64,000 nucleotides of DNA from Streptomyces sulphureus DSM 40104 (GCF_000381025.1 NZ_KB905814.1:248001-312000); one strand, 5' to 3'. Counted from the stretch's first letter, positions 42,546 through 52,398 are shown. Made by a program: numbers and translations. The notes: a model not told the origin generated them from the sequence alone.

Positions 42546-44636
42546 ATGCGAGCGAGAGTGGACACCGGGGGCGACGGGCTCCTCGGTACGGAAGTTGCCG
42601 GTGGGCCGGGCGGCGCCCACAACTGGCAGGAGGAGCCGCCGGAGGACGACTACGGCGATCCCTTCGCCGAGGCGGACCCGTTCGGTGAGGACGATCCTTT
42701 CGCCGAGGCCGATCCCTTCGGCCACGGCCAGGGCGCGGGCTCGGTCGCCGGGGTCGAGGGGCCGGACGCGCCGCGCACCGTGCTCCGCAAGGTCTTCGGT
42801 TACGAGGAGTTCAGGGGGCACCAGCAAGACGTGGTCGAGCACGTCACCGCCGGCGGGGACGCCGTGGTGCTCATGCCGACCGGCGGCGGCAAGTCGCTCT
42901 GCTACCAGATCCCCGCCCTCGTACGGCCCGGCACCGGCGTCGTGGTCTCGCCGCTCATCGCGCTCATGCAGGATCAGGTGGACGCGCTGCGAGCCCTCGG
43001 CGTCCGCGCGGGCTTCGTCAACTCGACGCAGGACCTCGACGAGCGCCGCACCACCGAGGCCGCCTTCCGCGCGGGCGAGCTCGACATCCTCTACCTCGCC
43101 CCCGAGCGCCTCCGCACCGAGGCGACCCTGGAACTCCTCGACCAGGCCCCCGTCTCGCTCTTCGCGATCGACGAGGCGCACTGCGTCGCGCAGTGGGGCC
43201 ACGACTTCCGCCCCGACTACCTCGCCCTCTCCCTCCTCGGCGAGCGCTGGCCCGACGTCCCGAGGATCGCGCTCACCGCGACGGCCACGGCCGCCACCCA
43301 CAGCGAGATCACCGAGCGCCTCGGCATGGAGCGGGCCGAGCACTTCGTCGCCAACTTCGACCGCCCCAACATCCGTTACCGCATCGCGCCGAAGTCGGAG
43401 CCGAAGAAGCAGCTACTCCGCCTTGTGAAAGAGGAGCATCCGGGCGAGGCCGGCATCGTCTACTGCCTCTCGCGCAGCTCCGTCGAGAAGATCGCCGAGT
43501 TCCTCGACCGCAGCGGCGTCCCCGCGGTTCCGTACCACGCCGGGTTGGACGCCCACGTCCGTGCGGCGCACCAGTCGCGGTTCCTGCGGGAGGACGGCCT
43601 CGTCGTCGTCGCCACGATCGCCTTCGGCATGGGGATCGACAAGCCCGACGTCCGCTTCGTCGCGCACCTCGACCTCCCCAAGTCCGTCGAGGGCTACTAC
43701 CAGGAGACCGGCCGTGCGGGGCGGGACGGCCTTCCCTCCACGGCGTGGATGGCGTACGGCCTCCAGGACGTCGTCCAGCAGCGCAAGCTGATCGAGAGCG
43801 GCGAGGGGGACGACGCCTTCCGCCGCCGCGCCGCTGCCCACCTCGATTCCATGCTCGCGCTCTGCGAGACCGTCGAGTGCCGCCGCGGTCAACTCCTCGC
43901 GTACTTCGGGCAGCAGCCCGAGTCCTCGTCCTGCGGGAACTGCGACACCTGCCTGGAGCGCCCCGAGACCTGGGACGGCACCGTGGCCGCGCAGAAGGTG
44001 CTGTCGACGGTGGTGCGGCTCAAACGGGAGCGCGGGCAGAAGTTCGGCGCCGTGCAGATCGTGGACATCCTCCGGGGGCGCCGCACACCGAAGGTGAGCC
44101 AGTTCCGCCACGACGAGCTCTCTGTCTTCGGCGTGGGCGAGGATCTCGCCGAGGCCGAATGGCGCGGCGTCATCAGGCAGTTGCTCGCGCAGGGGATGCT
44201 CCAGGTCGAGGGGGCTTACGGCACGCTCGTCCTCGGCGAGGCGAGCGCCCCCGTGCTCCGCGGCGAGCACCGCGTCCATCTGCGCAAGGAGCAGCGACCC
44301 GCCGCGGGCGCCGCCTCCCGCAACGAGAAGCGCCCGCGGACGGCCGCGGCAGCCGCCGACCTCCCCGAAGAGGCGATGCCCGTCTTCGAGGCCCTCCGCG
44401 CCTGGCGCGCCGAACAGGCGCGGGAGCAGGGCGTCCCTGCATACGTCATCTTCCACGACGCGACCCTCCGCGAGTTCGCCGCCGTACGCCCGGGAACCCT
44501 GCGGGAGTTGGGATCGATCACCGGCGTCGGGGAGAAGAAGCTCGCGACGTACGGGGAGGGTGTGCTGGCCGTCCTCTCGGAAGCCGCGTCGGGCGGCCCC
44601 ACGGAGGAGGTGCCGGTGCCGGCGGCCGGAGAGTAG
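42546..44636 (+). CDS. recQ: ATP-dependent DNA helicase RecQ
   Basis: The 696-residue helicase starts MRARVDTGGDG. After an acidic N-terminal extension with four DPF units (DPFAEADPFGEDDPFAEADP) come motif I MPTGGGKSLCYQIP, DEAH in AIDEAHCVAQWGHDFRPDY, and motif VI YYQETGRAGRDGLPS. The RQC zinc site is CETVECRRGQLLAYFGQQ with SSCGNCDTCLERP. A winged helix and a C-terminal HRDC domain (FEALRAWRAEQAREQGVPAY) complete the long form. It unwinds DNA 3' to 5' in repair and fork restart. Confidence 0.95.
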   Translation: MRARVDTGGDGLLGTEVAGGPGGAHNWQEEPPEDDYGDPFAEADPFGEDDPFAEADPFGHGQGAGSVAGVEGPDAPRTVLRKVFGYEEFRGHQQDVVEHVTAGGDAVVLMPTGGGKSLCYQIPALVRPGTGVVVSPLIALMQDQVDALRALGVRAGFVNSTQDLDERRTTEAAFRAGELDILYLAPERLRTEATLELLDQAPVSLFAIDEAHCVAQWGHDFRPDYLALSLLGERWPDVPRIALTATATAATHSEITERLGMERAEHFVANFDRPNIRYRIAPKSEPKKQLLRLVKEEHPGEAGIVYCLSRSSVEKIAEFLDRSGVPAVPYHAGLDAHVRAAHQSRFLREDGLVVVATIAFGMGIDKPDVRFVAHLDLPKSVEGYYQETGRAGRDGLPSTAWMAYGLQDVVQQRKLIESGEGDDAFRRRAAAHLDSMLALCETVECRRGQLLAYFGQQPESSSCGNCDTCLERPETWDGTVAAQKVLSTVVRLKRERGQKFGAVQIVDILRGRRTPKVSQFRHDELSVFGVGEDLAEAEWRGVIRQLLAQGMLQVEGAYGTLVLGEASAPVLRGEHRVHLRKEQRPAAGAASRNEKRPRTAAAAADLPEEAMPVFEALRAWRAEQAREQGVPAYVIFHDATLREFAAVRPGTLRELGSITGVGEKKLATYGEGVLAVLSEAASGGPTEEVPVPAAGE

Positions 44637-45919
44637 CCCGCAGGGGCCTGCGCACAGCGGACCACCGTGCTGCGGAGGCGGGGCGGTCCGGAGTCTCGCT
44701 GGTCAGGGCGCCGCCGGCCGCCCTCGCAGACACGGCGCCGGGCGGGCCGACGGAGAGGGTGCGATACCGGCGGCCGGGGAGCAGCCCACCCAGCACTACA
44801 CCGACGGCCCGCGCTGGCCGGTAGGACCGACCTGGTCTCGCCCGCAGGCCGACAGCTCCGCGACATTCGCCCCGCGGGCGGAGCCGTCCCGTACACGTTG
44901 CGACCACGGCGGAAGGCAAAGCCTGCCGCGCGGATCACCCCCAGGGCCGTCGGACGAGCCACGCGGCGAGCGGCGCACCGTCGAAGTCGCCTGCGGCGAG
45001 GCGGGATCGGACGGTGCGGCGGACGGCCGGTGCCGCGAGAGCGGGGGCGGGAGCGTGGTTGAGCAGAGCCGCTTCCACACGACCGCGCCGCGTAAACGCG
45101 AGATCGCGCGGGACACGCTCTCGCCGCGACGACGGCGTCGACGACGCCTCCCACCGGTCCCGTTTCGAGGCGCTCCTGAGGGCGTGTCACCTCCCATGTG
45201 CTGTCGTGGATCGGTCTGCGCACCATGCACGAATAGACGGTGGTGACGCCCACGGGCGCACCGCTGCCAGTCGCAGCGCGTCGGCATTCGCGGCGAGCGC
45301 GCTTCGAGGTCCCGCACGCGAAGGTGAGCTGCACCGGCATCGCGGACGAGGCGCACTGCCACAGTCGAAGGCCGCCCGGCCCCTTTCCGCAGGGAGGCCG
45401 CAGCGTGGATGCGCGAAGGCAGTCTTCGTGTGACGCACGTTGGAGAAGGCCAGTTGGGTTGCGAGCTGCCAGACAGCGCTCTCGGTGCCGCTCGTCGAAC
45501 TCGCCCTCCAACCCCGAGCGACGAATCAACTACTCGCCAAACGCGCAAAGTTGAACGAAACGGCCTCGGACTCGTTCGGCACCCGTGCCATGCGCCCGGT
45601 CGTAGTGGAGTGGCTCGACAAGCCGCCCTCCACGTCCCGCGCTCCGGATGAGGCAGTGGCCCCCGATGCCGTGATACGTGCCGACTCGCCCCGATCCCAC
45701 AGCCGTTGACCCAGCATGCCGATGTCCACGCCACCGAACACAGGAGGACCCCTGACGCCCCGTCCCCTCCACACGTCACGTCCACCCCATCCGCCCCGAT
45801 TCACCCACCCGTGGGAAAGCCGAACTGGCGCTCGTGGAAATACAATTGGGGGCTACATGGGAGTGCAGGGCTCTTCCGCAGGGCAAGTGTGCTGCATGTC
45901 TGCTCCGAAGGGGGAATCC
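44637..45919. other. Longest region without a recognised gene (about 1.28 kb)
   Basis: Several frames are open on both strands, but none has a good start, ribosome-binding site and recognisable domain together. The sequence from about 45400 to 45700 is less GC-rich than its surroundings and may be decayed coding DNA. The terD leader lies at the right end. Confidence 0.5.
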
Positions 45920-46450
45920 GTGAGCGGTCTCAACAAGGGGATCGAGAAGGCGCAGGTGACGCTCAGGTGGGACCCGAGCCCACTCGGTGAAACCGGGGTC
46001 GACCTCGACATCATCGCCGCCACCTACACCTCGGCCGATCCGTACGGCACCCCGGACTACCTCGTCCACTTCGACAGCCGCGCCCCCGACGGCACCATCG
46101 TGCTCAGCCGGGACAGCAAGACGGGCCAGGGGTTCGGCCCCGACGAGTCGATGACGCTCGACCTCTACCGCCTCGCCGAGCGGTACGTGCGCGTCATCGT
46201 GGGTGTGGCGATCCAACAGCGTTCCAGCGCCCGGACGTTCGGCGAGGTGGAGAACCCACAGGTGGAGATCCACGAGGGGCCGGAGGAGCTCACCGTCTAC
46301 GACTTCTCCGCCATCCCCAAGGCCCGCGCGGCGACCGTCGGCGAGTTCTACCGGAACGAGTTCGGCGCCTGGGCGTTCCGAACCAAGCCCCGCGGGTTCG
46401 ACGCCGATCCCGGCACTTTCACCCGGCAGATGGGTTCGGCGGAGAGCTGA
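45920..46450 (+). CDS. TerD-family stress protein
   Basis: The 176-residue product starts at GTG (VSGLNKGIEKAQVTLRWDPS) after GGGGGA. GVDLDIIAATYTSADPYGTP, VHFDSRAPDGTIVLSRDSKT and GFGPDESMTLDLYRLAERYV are the TerD beta-sandwich with its acidic calcium-binding residues. TerD proteins are linked to tellurite resistance, membrane stress and development in Streptomyces. This copy stands alone without the usual ter operon partners. Confidence 0.9.
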   Translation: MSGLNKGIEKAQVTLRWDPSPLGETGVDLDIIAATYTSADPYGTPDYLVHFDSRAPDGTIVLSRDSKTGQGFGPDESMTLDLYRLAERYVRVIVGVAIQQRSSARTFGEVENPQVEIHEGPEELTVYDFSAIPKARAATVGEFYRNEFGAWAFRTKPRGFDADPGTFTRQMGSAES

Positions 46451-46856
46451 CGCTCCGGGGCGGGTGCGGCGCACGCCGGAGGAGCGCGAGGCGAGGACGG
46501 CCTGACGGAAGCCCGACTTCGCGCCCTCTCCGGCGCGCGCCGCGCCCAGGCCCTTCGGCGCGTTCCGCATGGCAGGCCCGCACCCAGGCACCTCCCCAGG
46601 CCGGCGCCGTACACATGCCCGCACGCGCGCAGGCGTTGACCGAAGGACACCCGCGCACGCATGCCCGGTGACATGGGCGCCCAACGACGATGTCCTGTGC
46701 GGCGGCGTCTTACGCCTCACCTCCCTCGGCGCACCCATCCCTTCGCGCGCCCACGCAGCCCCCTGGAAGGGACACCGCCCGACCTCCCCAGCGAACCCCC
46801 GTCCTGCCCGAGCCGCACGAGCCCAACCCCGTTTGTCCCGCCACGAGTTCACGCAC
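46451..46856. other. Intergenic region between terD-like and GNAT genes
   Basis: About 400 bases between convergent genes. No terminator hairpin or gene was recognised. Confidence 0.35.
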
Positions 46857-47318
46857 TCACCGCGCCTCCAGCATCTCCCCCGGCGGCCGAAAACCCGCAC
46901 GCCGGTAGATCGGCACGCTGCGCTCCGACGGCCACACGAAGAGCACGTCCACGCCGCGCTCCCCCGCATGCTCCCGGACGGCTCGGAGCAGGGCGGTCCC
47001 GAAGCCGCGGTTGCGGTACCGGACGTCCACGTAGAAGTTGGTCACGTAGCCGATCGGAGTGTTCTCCTCGTACGGCTCGGGGACCCGCTCCACGAGGTTG
47101 AGGAAGACGTGCCCGCGGATACCGGCGTCGCACTCGGCCACCCAGGCGAGCCACCGGCCCGAGCCGAGCCGCTCCGAGATCCATGCTGCGGCCCGCGCCT
47201 CGGGCCGAGCCTCCGCGTGTCCGCCTCCGTGCTCCTCCTGCTTGAACTCCCAACGCAGTCGCGCCAGTTGGTGTGCATCGGTGGCCTGTGCGCGCCGCAC
47301 TCGAAATTCCGTGGTCAT
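46857..47318 (-). CDS. GNAT-family N-acetyltransferase
   Basis: The 153-residue product starts MTTEFRVRRAQATDAHQL. The acetyl-CoA loop is RYRNRGFGTALLRAVREHAG, preceded by the NFYVDV strand and followed by DVLFVWPSERSVPIYRRAGF. It transfers an acetyl group to an amine; the substrate is unknown. It is divergent from the PPOX-type gene, with 171 bp between the starts. Confidence 0.9.
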   Translation of the reverse strand: MTTEFRVRRAQATDAHQLARLRWEFKQEEHGGGHAEARPEARAAAWISERLGSGRWLAWVAECDAGIRGHVFLNLVERVPEPYEENTPIGYVTNFYVDVRYRNRGFGTALLRAVREHAGERGVDVLFVWPSERSVPIYRRAGFRPPGEMLEAR

Positions 47319-47489
47319 GGAAACATTCTCGCGCGCACCGGGCTCGGCGGGCTCCCGGTTTTCGGCGCGGCTACGTGCCCGGAGCCGCCCCCTTGCCCAC
47401 CGCGAGGCACCGCGCCCACCAGCCGATACCGTTGCCGCACCACTCACCCGGCCACGCGAGCGCGGCCCGTGTTCACGAGAGGACGACGC

Positions 47490-47891
47490 ATGGCCAGCCG
47501 GCTCCGAGACGACGAGCCCTTCCTGGAGTTCTGGCGCGAGAGGCGCGTGGGCTTCCTCACGACCCCGCGCCCTGACGGCACCCCGCACCTCGTCCCCGTC
47601 GGCATCACCTACGAGCCGCAGACCGGCATCGCGAGGGTGATCAGCAGCAGGGGCAGCAAGAAGGTGCGGAACCTGCTGCACGCCGGGCCCGGGGCACCGG
47701 TCGCCGTGAGCCAGGCGGAGGGGCGGCGCTGGGCGACGCTGGAGGGGACGGCCAGGGTGCGCGAGGATGCCGAGTCGGTGGCGTACGCGGAACGCCTGTA
47801 CGCCGAGCGGTACCGCACACCACGGGTCAACCCCGAGCGCGTCGTCATCGAGATCACCGTCACCAGGACCCTCGGCTGGAAGACGCGCTGA
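47490..47891 (+). CDS. PPOX-class (F420/FMN) oxidoreductase-like protein
   Basis: The 133-residue split-barrel protein starts MASRLRDDEPFLEFWRERRV after GAGAGGA. VGFLTTPRPDGTPHLVPVGI and ISSRGSKKVRNL mark the flavin or F420 binding surface of the pyridoxamine-phosphate-oxidase superfamily. Actinobacterial members usually use F420. The substrate is unknown. Confidence 0.88.
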   Translation: MASRLRDDEPFLEFWRERRVGFLTTPRPDGTPHLVPVGITYEPQTGIARVISSRGSKKVRNLLHAGPGAPVAVSQAEGRRWATLEGTARVREDAESVAYAERLYAERYRTPRVNPERVVIEITVTRTLGWKTR

Positions 47892-48017
47892 GCCGCCGGT
47901 CGGACGCCGCCGCGGACAACGGCGCCGGACTGCGGTGAGCCGCAAGGCGGTTCGGTCCGCCCCGCGAACCGCGCACACGCGGCAGCCGCACAGGCACGCC
48001 CCGCCGCGGAGAGCCGG

Positions 48018-48289
48018 TCAGCGCACCCAGAGCGTGTGCCGCGCCGCCCCCTTCTTCTTCGTGCACTTCCACTGCGTCCACTTGGCGCTCATCCGCACCG
48101 CGACCCGCCCGTCGCGGTCGCAGCTCGCCTCGGTTGCCGACTTGCCGCCGTACGTCCACTTCTTCGTCTGCTCGACGAAGAGCCGAACAACCGCGTGCGT
48201 GCCGGCGTACGCGGGCGGCGAGCCCGAGCCGGGCTGCGAGCAGGACGGCGGCGCACGCGGTGCGTCCCCTCGAAGCTGACGTCACGCAC
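48018..48289 (-). pseudogene. Small basic protein, apparently frameshifted
   Basis: A GTG at 48289 with AGGGGGA upstream begins VRDVSFEG. At a four-G run (48266-48269, plus-strand C) the reading must shift to continue as APPSCSQPGSGSPPAYAGTH, VVRLFVEQTKKWTYGGKSAT and SAKWTQWKCTKKKGAARHTL, ending at 48018. The second part has protein-like character (four Trp, two more Cys) but no start of its own. The family was not recognised. Confidence 0.4.
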
Positions 48290-49098
48290 GTTCCCCCTGC
48301 GGAGTCAGTGCGGCTGTCGGCAGCCGTGTAAGCCCTCCCAGGGCGCGAAACAGCCGATAGCAGACAAGAGCACCCGGAAGAGCGCAGAGCGTCCCGCCCG
48401 AACAGCAGCGCCAACCTGCCCCCGACCGGACCTCGTTACGGCACTGCGCGGTTCTGTAACCCACCGAAACCGGAGTCGAGGACTCCGCCGGAAAGACGGC
48501 GTCCGGCACCGTGGACGCGACGCAGTACACGCACATGAAGACACCCCGTCCGCTCCCGACGCCACCGCACCTGCGCCCTGTTGCCGCGCCGACCGCGCGC
48601 ACGACCTCGACGCACCGCTCGCCTCACCCGCGGGCAAGGCGAACGGCAGCCCTTTCCCCGCACAGCCTCCGTCACCCATGGCTATGGCCCGCCCTCGCCG
48701 ACGGCATGACGTCCACGGGCTTCCTTTGGGACCCGGCGTCACCCAAAACGCATGGCACGTCACGGAGTTCGGCGACAAAGGGCCTTCCTCCACCGCACAG
48801 GCGCCGGCACCACAAGCGCGAACCCCGCGCAGCCCTGCACGAAGTCCCGTACGCGCCAGGAAGCCCGCCATGCACCGAGCAACCGCACGGCGCGCGAACG
48901 AAGGCAACTCGCAGAAGAACTCCCGTGATCGACGACACAGAGAAACCCAAAAAGAAATATACACCCACGAACAGGACAGCAGCTCCCCGCCGGAGCAGCC
49001 CCAACGCCAGCCCGTCGCACCGCAGTTGCCCGTCCTGCGGCACCATGGCCCGGCACCCCGGCGCTGGGCGCGCGCAGGGGTTGGCTTACCCTGTGTAG
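48290..49098. other. Non-coding region before the siderophore importer
   Basis: About 800 bases with no convincing gene on either strand. The right end is locally AT-rich and leads into the iron box. Confidence 0.45.
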
Positions 49099-49117
49099 TA
49101 AGTTTAGCCTTACCTAA
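49099..49117. promoter_or_regulatory. Iron box (DmdR1/IdeR-type operator)
   Basis: taagtttagccttacctaa matches the actinobacterial iron-box consensus TTAGGTTAGGCTAACCTAA at 15 of 19 positions by eye. It lies 106 bp upstream of the siderophore-binding lipoprotein gene in an AT-rich promoter-like stretch, so the operon is probably repressed by Fe-DmdR1. Confidence 0.82.
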
Positions 49118-49223
49118 GATCTTGACCTGGGAGTCCACCCTCCTCGCCCGGCCGACCCGTTTCGGCGACCCCCACTCGTCGAGGCGGGCGCGACCGCGCA
49201 GTCAACTAGCCCTGAGGAAGCCC

Positions 49224-50264
49224 ATGCCCACCAAGTTCGCGCGCGTGCGCCGCCAGACGCTCGCCGCCTCGGTCACCGCCGCTGTAGCCGCTCTCGCTCT
49301 CGCCGGCTGCTCGTCGGAGAGCTCCGACGACTCCTCGTCGTCGAAGGGCGACGGTGCCTTCCCCGTCAAGATCAAGAGCGCCCTCGGCACCGCGGAGATC
49401 GAGGACGCCCCGAAGCGGGTCGTCACCCTCGGACAGGGCTCGACGGAGACCTCGATCGCCCTCGGCACCACCCCGGTCGGCGCCGAGAAGTACCCGTGGG
49501 GCAGCGACAAGACGGGCTACCTCCCCTGGGTCCACGAGGCCGTGAAGAAGAAGGGCGACAAGCTGCCGAAGCAGTTCACCGGCGGCGAGGAGCTCGACAT
49601 CGAGGCGATCACCGAGCTGGAGCCCGACGTCATCCTCGCCCCGTGGTCCGGCGTGACGCAGAAGCAGTACGACGTCCTCAAGGACATCGCCCCGACCGTC
49701 GCCTACCCCGACAAGGCGTGGTCGACCGACTGGGACGAGCAGATCGACCTCATCGCCAAGGCGCTCGGCAAGCCCGCCGACGGCAAGAAGCTCACCGCGA
49801 AGATCGAGAAGCAGCTCGACGACGCGTCGAAGAAGCGCCCCGAGTACAAGAACCACACGTTCTCGTACATCTACAACAACGGCCCCGGCACCCTCGGCGT
49901 GTTCAAGCCGAAGGAGCAGCGGGTCGACATGGTCTCCCGGCTCGGCCTCAAGGTGGACCCGGTCGTCAACGGCTTCAAGGAGACCGAGGGCACCGACTCG
50001 GCGCTGATCGGCCTCGAGAACGCCAACAAGCTGAAGAAGAGCGACGTGATCTTCACCTTCTACAGCGACGAGAAGAACCGCAAGGAGATCGAGAAGCAGA
50101 AGCTCTACGCCTCGATCCCCGCCGTGAAGAAGGACGCGGTCGTCGCCAGCGAGGATCAGCCGTTCGTCACCGCCTCCTCGATGATCAACCCGCTCACCGT
50201 CCCCTGGGTCATCGAGCGCTACCTGCCGATGATCGACAAGGCGATCGAGAAGGCCGAGAAGTGA
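49224..50264 (+). CDS. Iron-siderophore ABC transporter substrate-binding lipoprotein
   Basis: The 346-residue class III binding protein has a signal peptide and the lipobox LALAGC, so it is lipid-anchored at C29 after a Ser-rich linker. The two lobes (RVVTLGQGSTETSIALGTTP; ELEPDVILAPWSGVTQKQYD) and the connecting helix fit FecB/FhuD-type proteins. GAGGAAG precedes the ATG. It captures an Fe(III)-siderophore outside the membrane and passes it to the two downstream permeases. It is the first gene of a four-gene operon behind an iron box. Confidence 0.93.
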   Translation: MPTKFARVRRQTLAASVTAAVAALALAGCSSESSDDSSSSKGDGAFPVKIKSALGTAEIEDAPKRVVTLGQGSTETSIALGTTPVGAEKYPWGSDKTGYLPWVHEAVKKKGDKLPKQFTGGEELDIEAITELEPDVILAPWSGVTQKQYDVLKDIAPTVAYPDKAWSTDWDEQIDLIAKALGKPADGKKLTAKIEKQLDDASKKRPEYKNHTFSYIYNNGPGTLGVFKPKEQRVDMVSRLGLKVDPVVNGFKETEGTDSALIGLENANKLKKSDVIFTFYSDEKNRKEIEKQKLYASIPAVKKDAVVASEDQPFVTASSMINPLTVPWVIERYLPMIDKAIEKAEK

Positions 50265-50290
50265 CCGAAGCGAGCTGACCTCCGCACCCG

Positions 50291-51334
50291 ATGACCACCA
50301 CCAGCCGCACCCGGCCGGGCGGTGCCGCCACCCTGCGTGGCGGCACCGCCCGGCGGCTGCTCGTCCTGGCAGCGGGGCTCGCCCTGCTGCTGCTCTCCGT
50401 CGTGGCGAGCCTGATGTTCGGCAGCAACAGCACCTCGCTCGGCGACGTCGTCGACGTACTGACGGGCGACGCGGGCACCTACGTGACGACCGTCGTGGAG
50501 AGCCGGTACCCGCGCACCGTGCTCGGCGTCCTCGCGGGCGTCTGCCTCGCCGTCGCCGGCACGCTGATGCAGGGCGTCACCCGCAACCCCCTCGCCGATC
50601 CCGGCCTGTTGGGGATTAACGCGGGCGCGTCCGCGTCCGTCGTCGCGGCTACCGCCTTCCTCGGCGCCACCGGACGCACCGACACGATGTGGTGGGCGCT
50701 GCCGGGCGCGCTCCTCGCCGGGCTGCTCGTCTACGCGCTCGGCTCGGCCGGCGGGAGCACGGGGACCAGCCTGGTGCGGCTGGTACTCGCGGGCGCCGTC
50801 CTCACCGCGGTCCTCACCGCCTTCATCCAGGCCGTCACGCTCAGCAAGCCGCAGGTCTTCGACAGCTACCGGTACTGGGTCGTCGGCTCCCTCGCCGGCC
50901 GGGGCTTCGACGTCTTCTTCTCCGTGCTGCCCTTCGCCCTCCTCGGCCTCGTCATCGCCGTCCTCCTCGCCCCTGGGCTCAACGCCCTCGCGCTGGGCGA
51001 CGAGTCGGCGACCTCGCTCGGCAGCAACCCGACCGTCCTGCGAGCCGGCGGGCTCCTCGCGGCGACGCTGCTGAGCGCCGCCGCGACCGCGGCCGTCGGC
51101 CCGATCGCCTTCGTCGGGCTCGCCGTTCCGCACATCGTCCGCGCCTGCGTCGGCGTCGACTTCCGGATGCAGGTCGCCTTCTCCGCCGTCGCGGGGCCGG
51201 GGCTGCTGCTCCTCGCCGACGTCGTCGGACGTGTCGTACTGCGGCCGCAGGAGTTGATGGTCGGCGTGGTGACCGCGTTCATCGGCGCGCCCGCGCTGCT
51301 GTACGCGGTGCGCAGGATGAAGGGGACCGCATGA
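50291..51334 (+). CDS. Siderophore ABC transporter permease, FecCD family (1)
   Basis: The 347-residue permease has about ten membrane helices. SRYPRTVLGVLAGVCLAVAG, TLMQGVTRNPLADPGLLGIN and the late GPIAFVGLAVPHIVR are the FecCD hallmarks. It begins 26 bp after the binding-protein gene and ends overlapping the next permease (ATGA). With its partner it forms the membrane channel of the importer. Confidence 0.94.
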   Translation: MTTTSRTRPGGAATLRGGTARRLLVLAAGLALLLLSVVASLMFGSNSTSLGDVVDVLTGDAGTYVTTVVESRYPRTVLGVLAGVCLAVAGTLMQGVTRNPLADPGLLGINAGASASVVAATAFLGATGRTDTMWWALPGALLAGLLVYALGSAGGSTGTSLVRLVLAGAVLTAVLTAFIQAVTLSKPQVFDSYRYWVVGSLAGRGFDVFFSVLPFALLGLVIAVLLAPGLNALALGDESATSLGSNPTVLRAGGLLAATLLSAAATAAVGPIAFVGLAVPHIVRACVGVDFRMQVAFSAVAGPGLLLLADVVGRVVLRPQELMVGVVTAFIGAPALLYAVRRMKGTA

Positions 51335-52398
51335 GCACGACCACCGAAACCCGCCGCGGTGCCGAACAGCCCGCCGGGCACCTGCGGATCGGCACCGCCG
51401 TCGCGCTGCCGGTGCGGAGGCGCTCCGTCGTCGTCGGCGTCGTCGCCGTCGTGGTGCTGCTCGCCGCCGCCGTCGCCACGCTCACCCTTGGACGGCTCGG
51501 CATCGCACTGCCCGACCTGCCGCGCTCGGTCTTCGGCGGAGCCGAGGGCGCCGACAAATTCGTGCTCAAGCGGCTGCGGGGGCCGCGGCTCGGCGTCGCC
51601 GCGGGAGCGGGCGCCGCGTTCGGGCTCTCCGGTGCGCTCTTCCAGTCGGTCACCCGCAACCCCCTCGGCAGCCCCGACGTCATCGGGCTCACCGCGGGCG
51701 CGGGCGCCGGCGCCTCGGCCGCCGCACTGCTCCTCCCCGACCTGCTGCCCGTCCCGGTCGGCGCCCTGCTCGGTACAGTGCTGGCGATGGCCCTCGTCTA
51801 CGTCTCCACGGGCACCGGTTTCCGGAACCCCGGGCGGCTCGTCGTCGCCGGGATCGGGGTGGCGGCGATCGCCACCGCGTTCACGCAGTACGTCGTCTAC
51901 GCCGTCGAGCGCGACAACGCCACCTCGCTCATGACGTACATCAACGGCAGCCTGGCCACGCGCACTTGGGGCGAGGCGGCGACGATCGCCGCGGTGCTGG
52001 TCGTCGTCGGACCGCTCGTCGCGCTCCTCGCCCGGCGGCTGCACCTCTGCGAGATGGGCGACGAACTCGCCGCGGGGCTCGGCGCGGAGCCGCAGCGGAC
52101 TAAGGGAGCGGCCGTCGCGCTGTCGATGGCGCTCTCCGCCGGTTCCGTCGCCGTGGCGGGGCCGATCGCCTTCATCTCACTCACGGCGCCGCAGATCGCC
52201 AAGCGGCTCACGCGCGGCAGCGGCCCCCACCTGACGCTCGCCGCGGTGCTCGGCGCCGTGCTGCTGGTCCTCGCCGACCTCACCGCGCAACAGCTCCCGC
52301 TCTTCGACGATCTGCCCGTCGGGATCTACACCATGGCCATCGGAGGCGCGTACCTCGGGTACCTGCTGATCCGCGAGTGGAGGAAGGGAATCCTGTGA
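51331..52398 (+). CDS. Siderophore ABC transporter permease, FecCD family (2)
   Basis: The 355-residue permease is homologous to the preceding one: GAAFGLSGALFQSVTRNPLG, SPDVIGLTAGAGAGASAAAL and VAGPIAFISLTAPQIAKRLT. ATGA overlap upstream and GTGA overlap downstream imply tight translational coupling. An open frame to 50689 is a chance extension inside the first permease gene. Confidence 0.94.
   Translation: MSTTTETRRGAEQPAGHLRIGTAVALPVRRRSVVVGVVAVVVLLAAAVATLTLGRLGIALPDLPRSVFGGAEGADKFVLKRLRGPRLGVAAGAGAAFGLSGALFQSVTRNPLGSPDVIGLTAGAGAGASAAALLLPDLLPVPVGALLGTVLAMALVYVSTGTGFRNPGRLVVAGIGVAAIATAFTQYVVYAVERDNATSLMTYINGSLATRTWGEAATIAAVLVVVGPLVALLARRLHLCEMGDELAAGLGAEPQRTKGAAVALSMALSAGSVAVAGPIAFISLTAPQIAKRLTRGSGPHLTLAAVLGAVLLVLADLTAQQLPLFDDLPVGIYTMAIGGAYLGYLLIREWRKGIL

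Noticed and set aside
44216..45529. 437-codon minus-strand open frame downstream of recQ
   Set aside because: Overlaps recQ antisense and reads as arginine/proline-rich noise without a domain.
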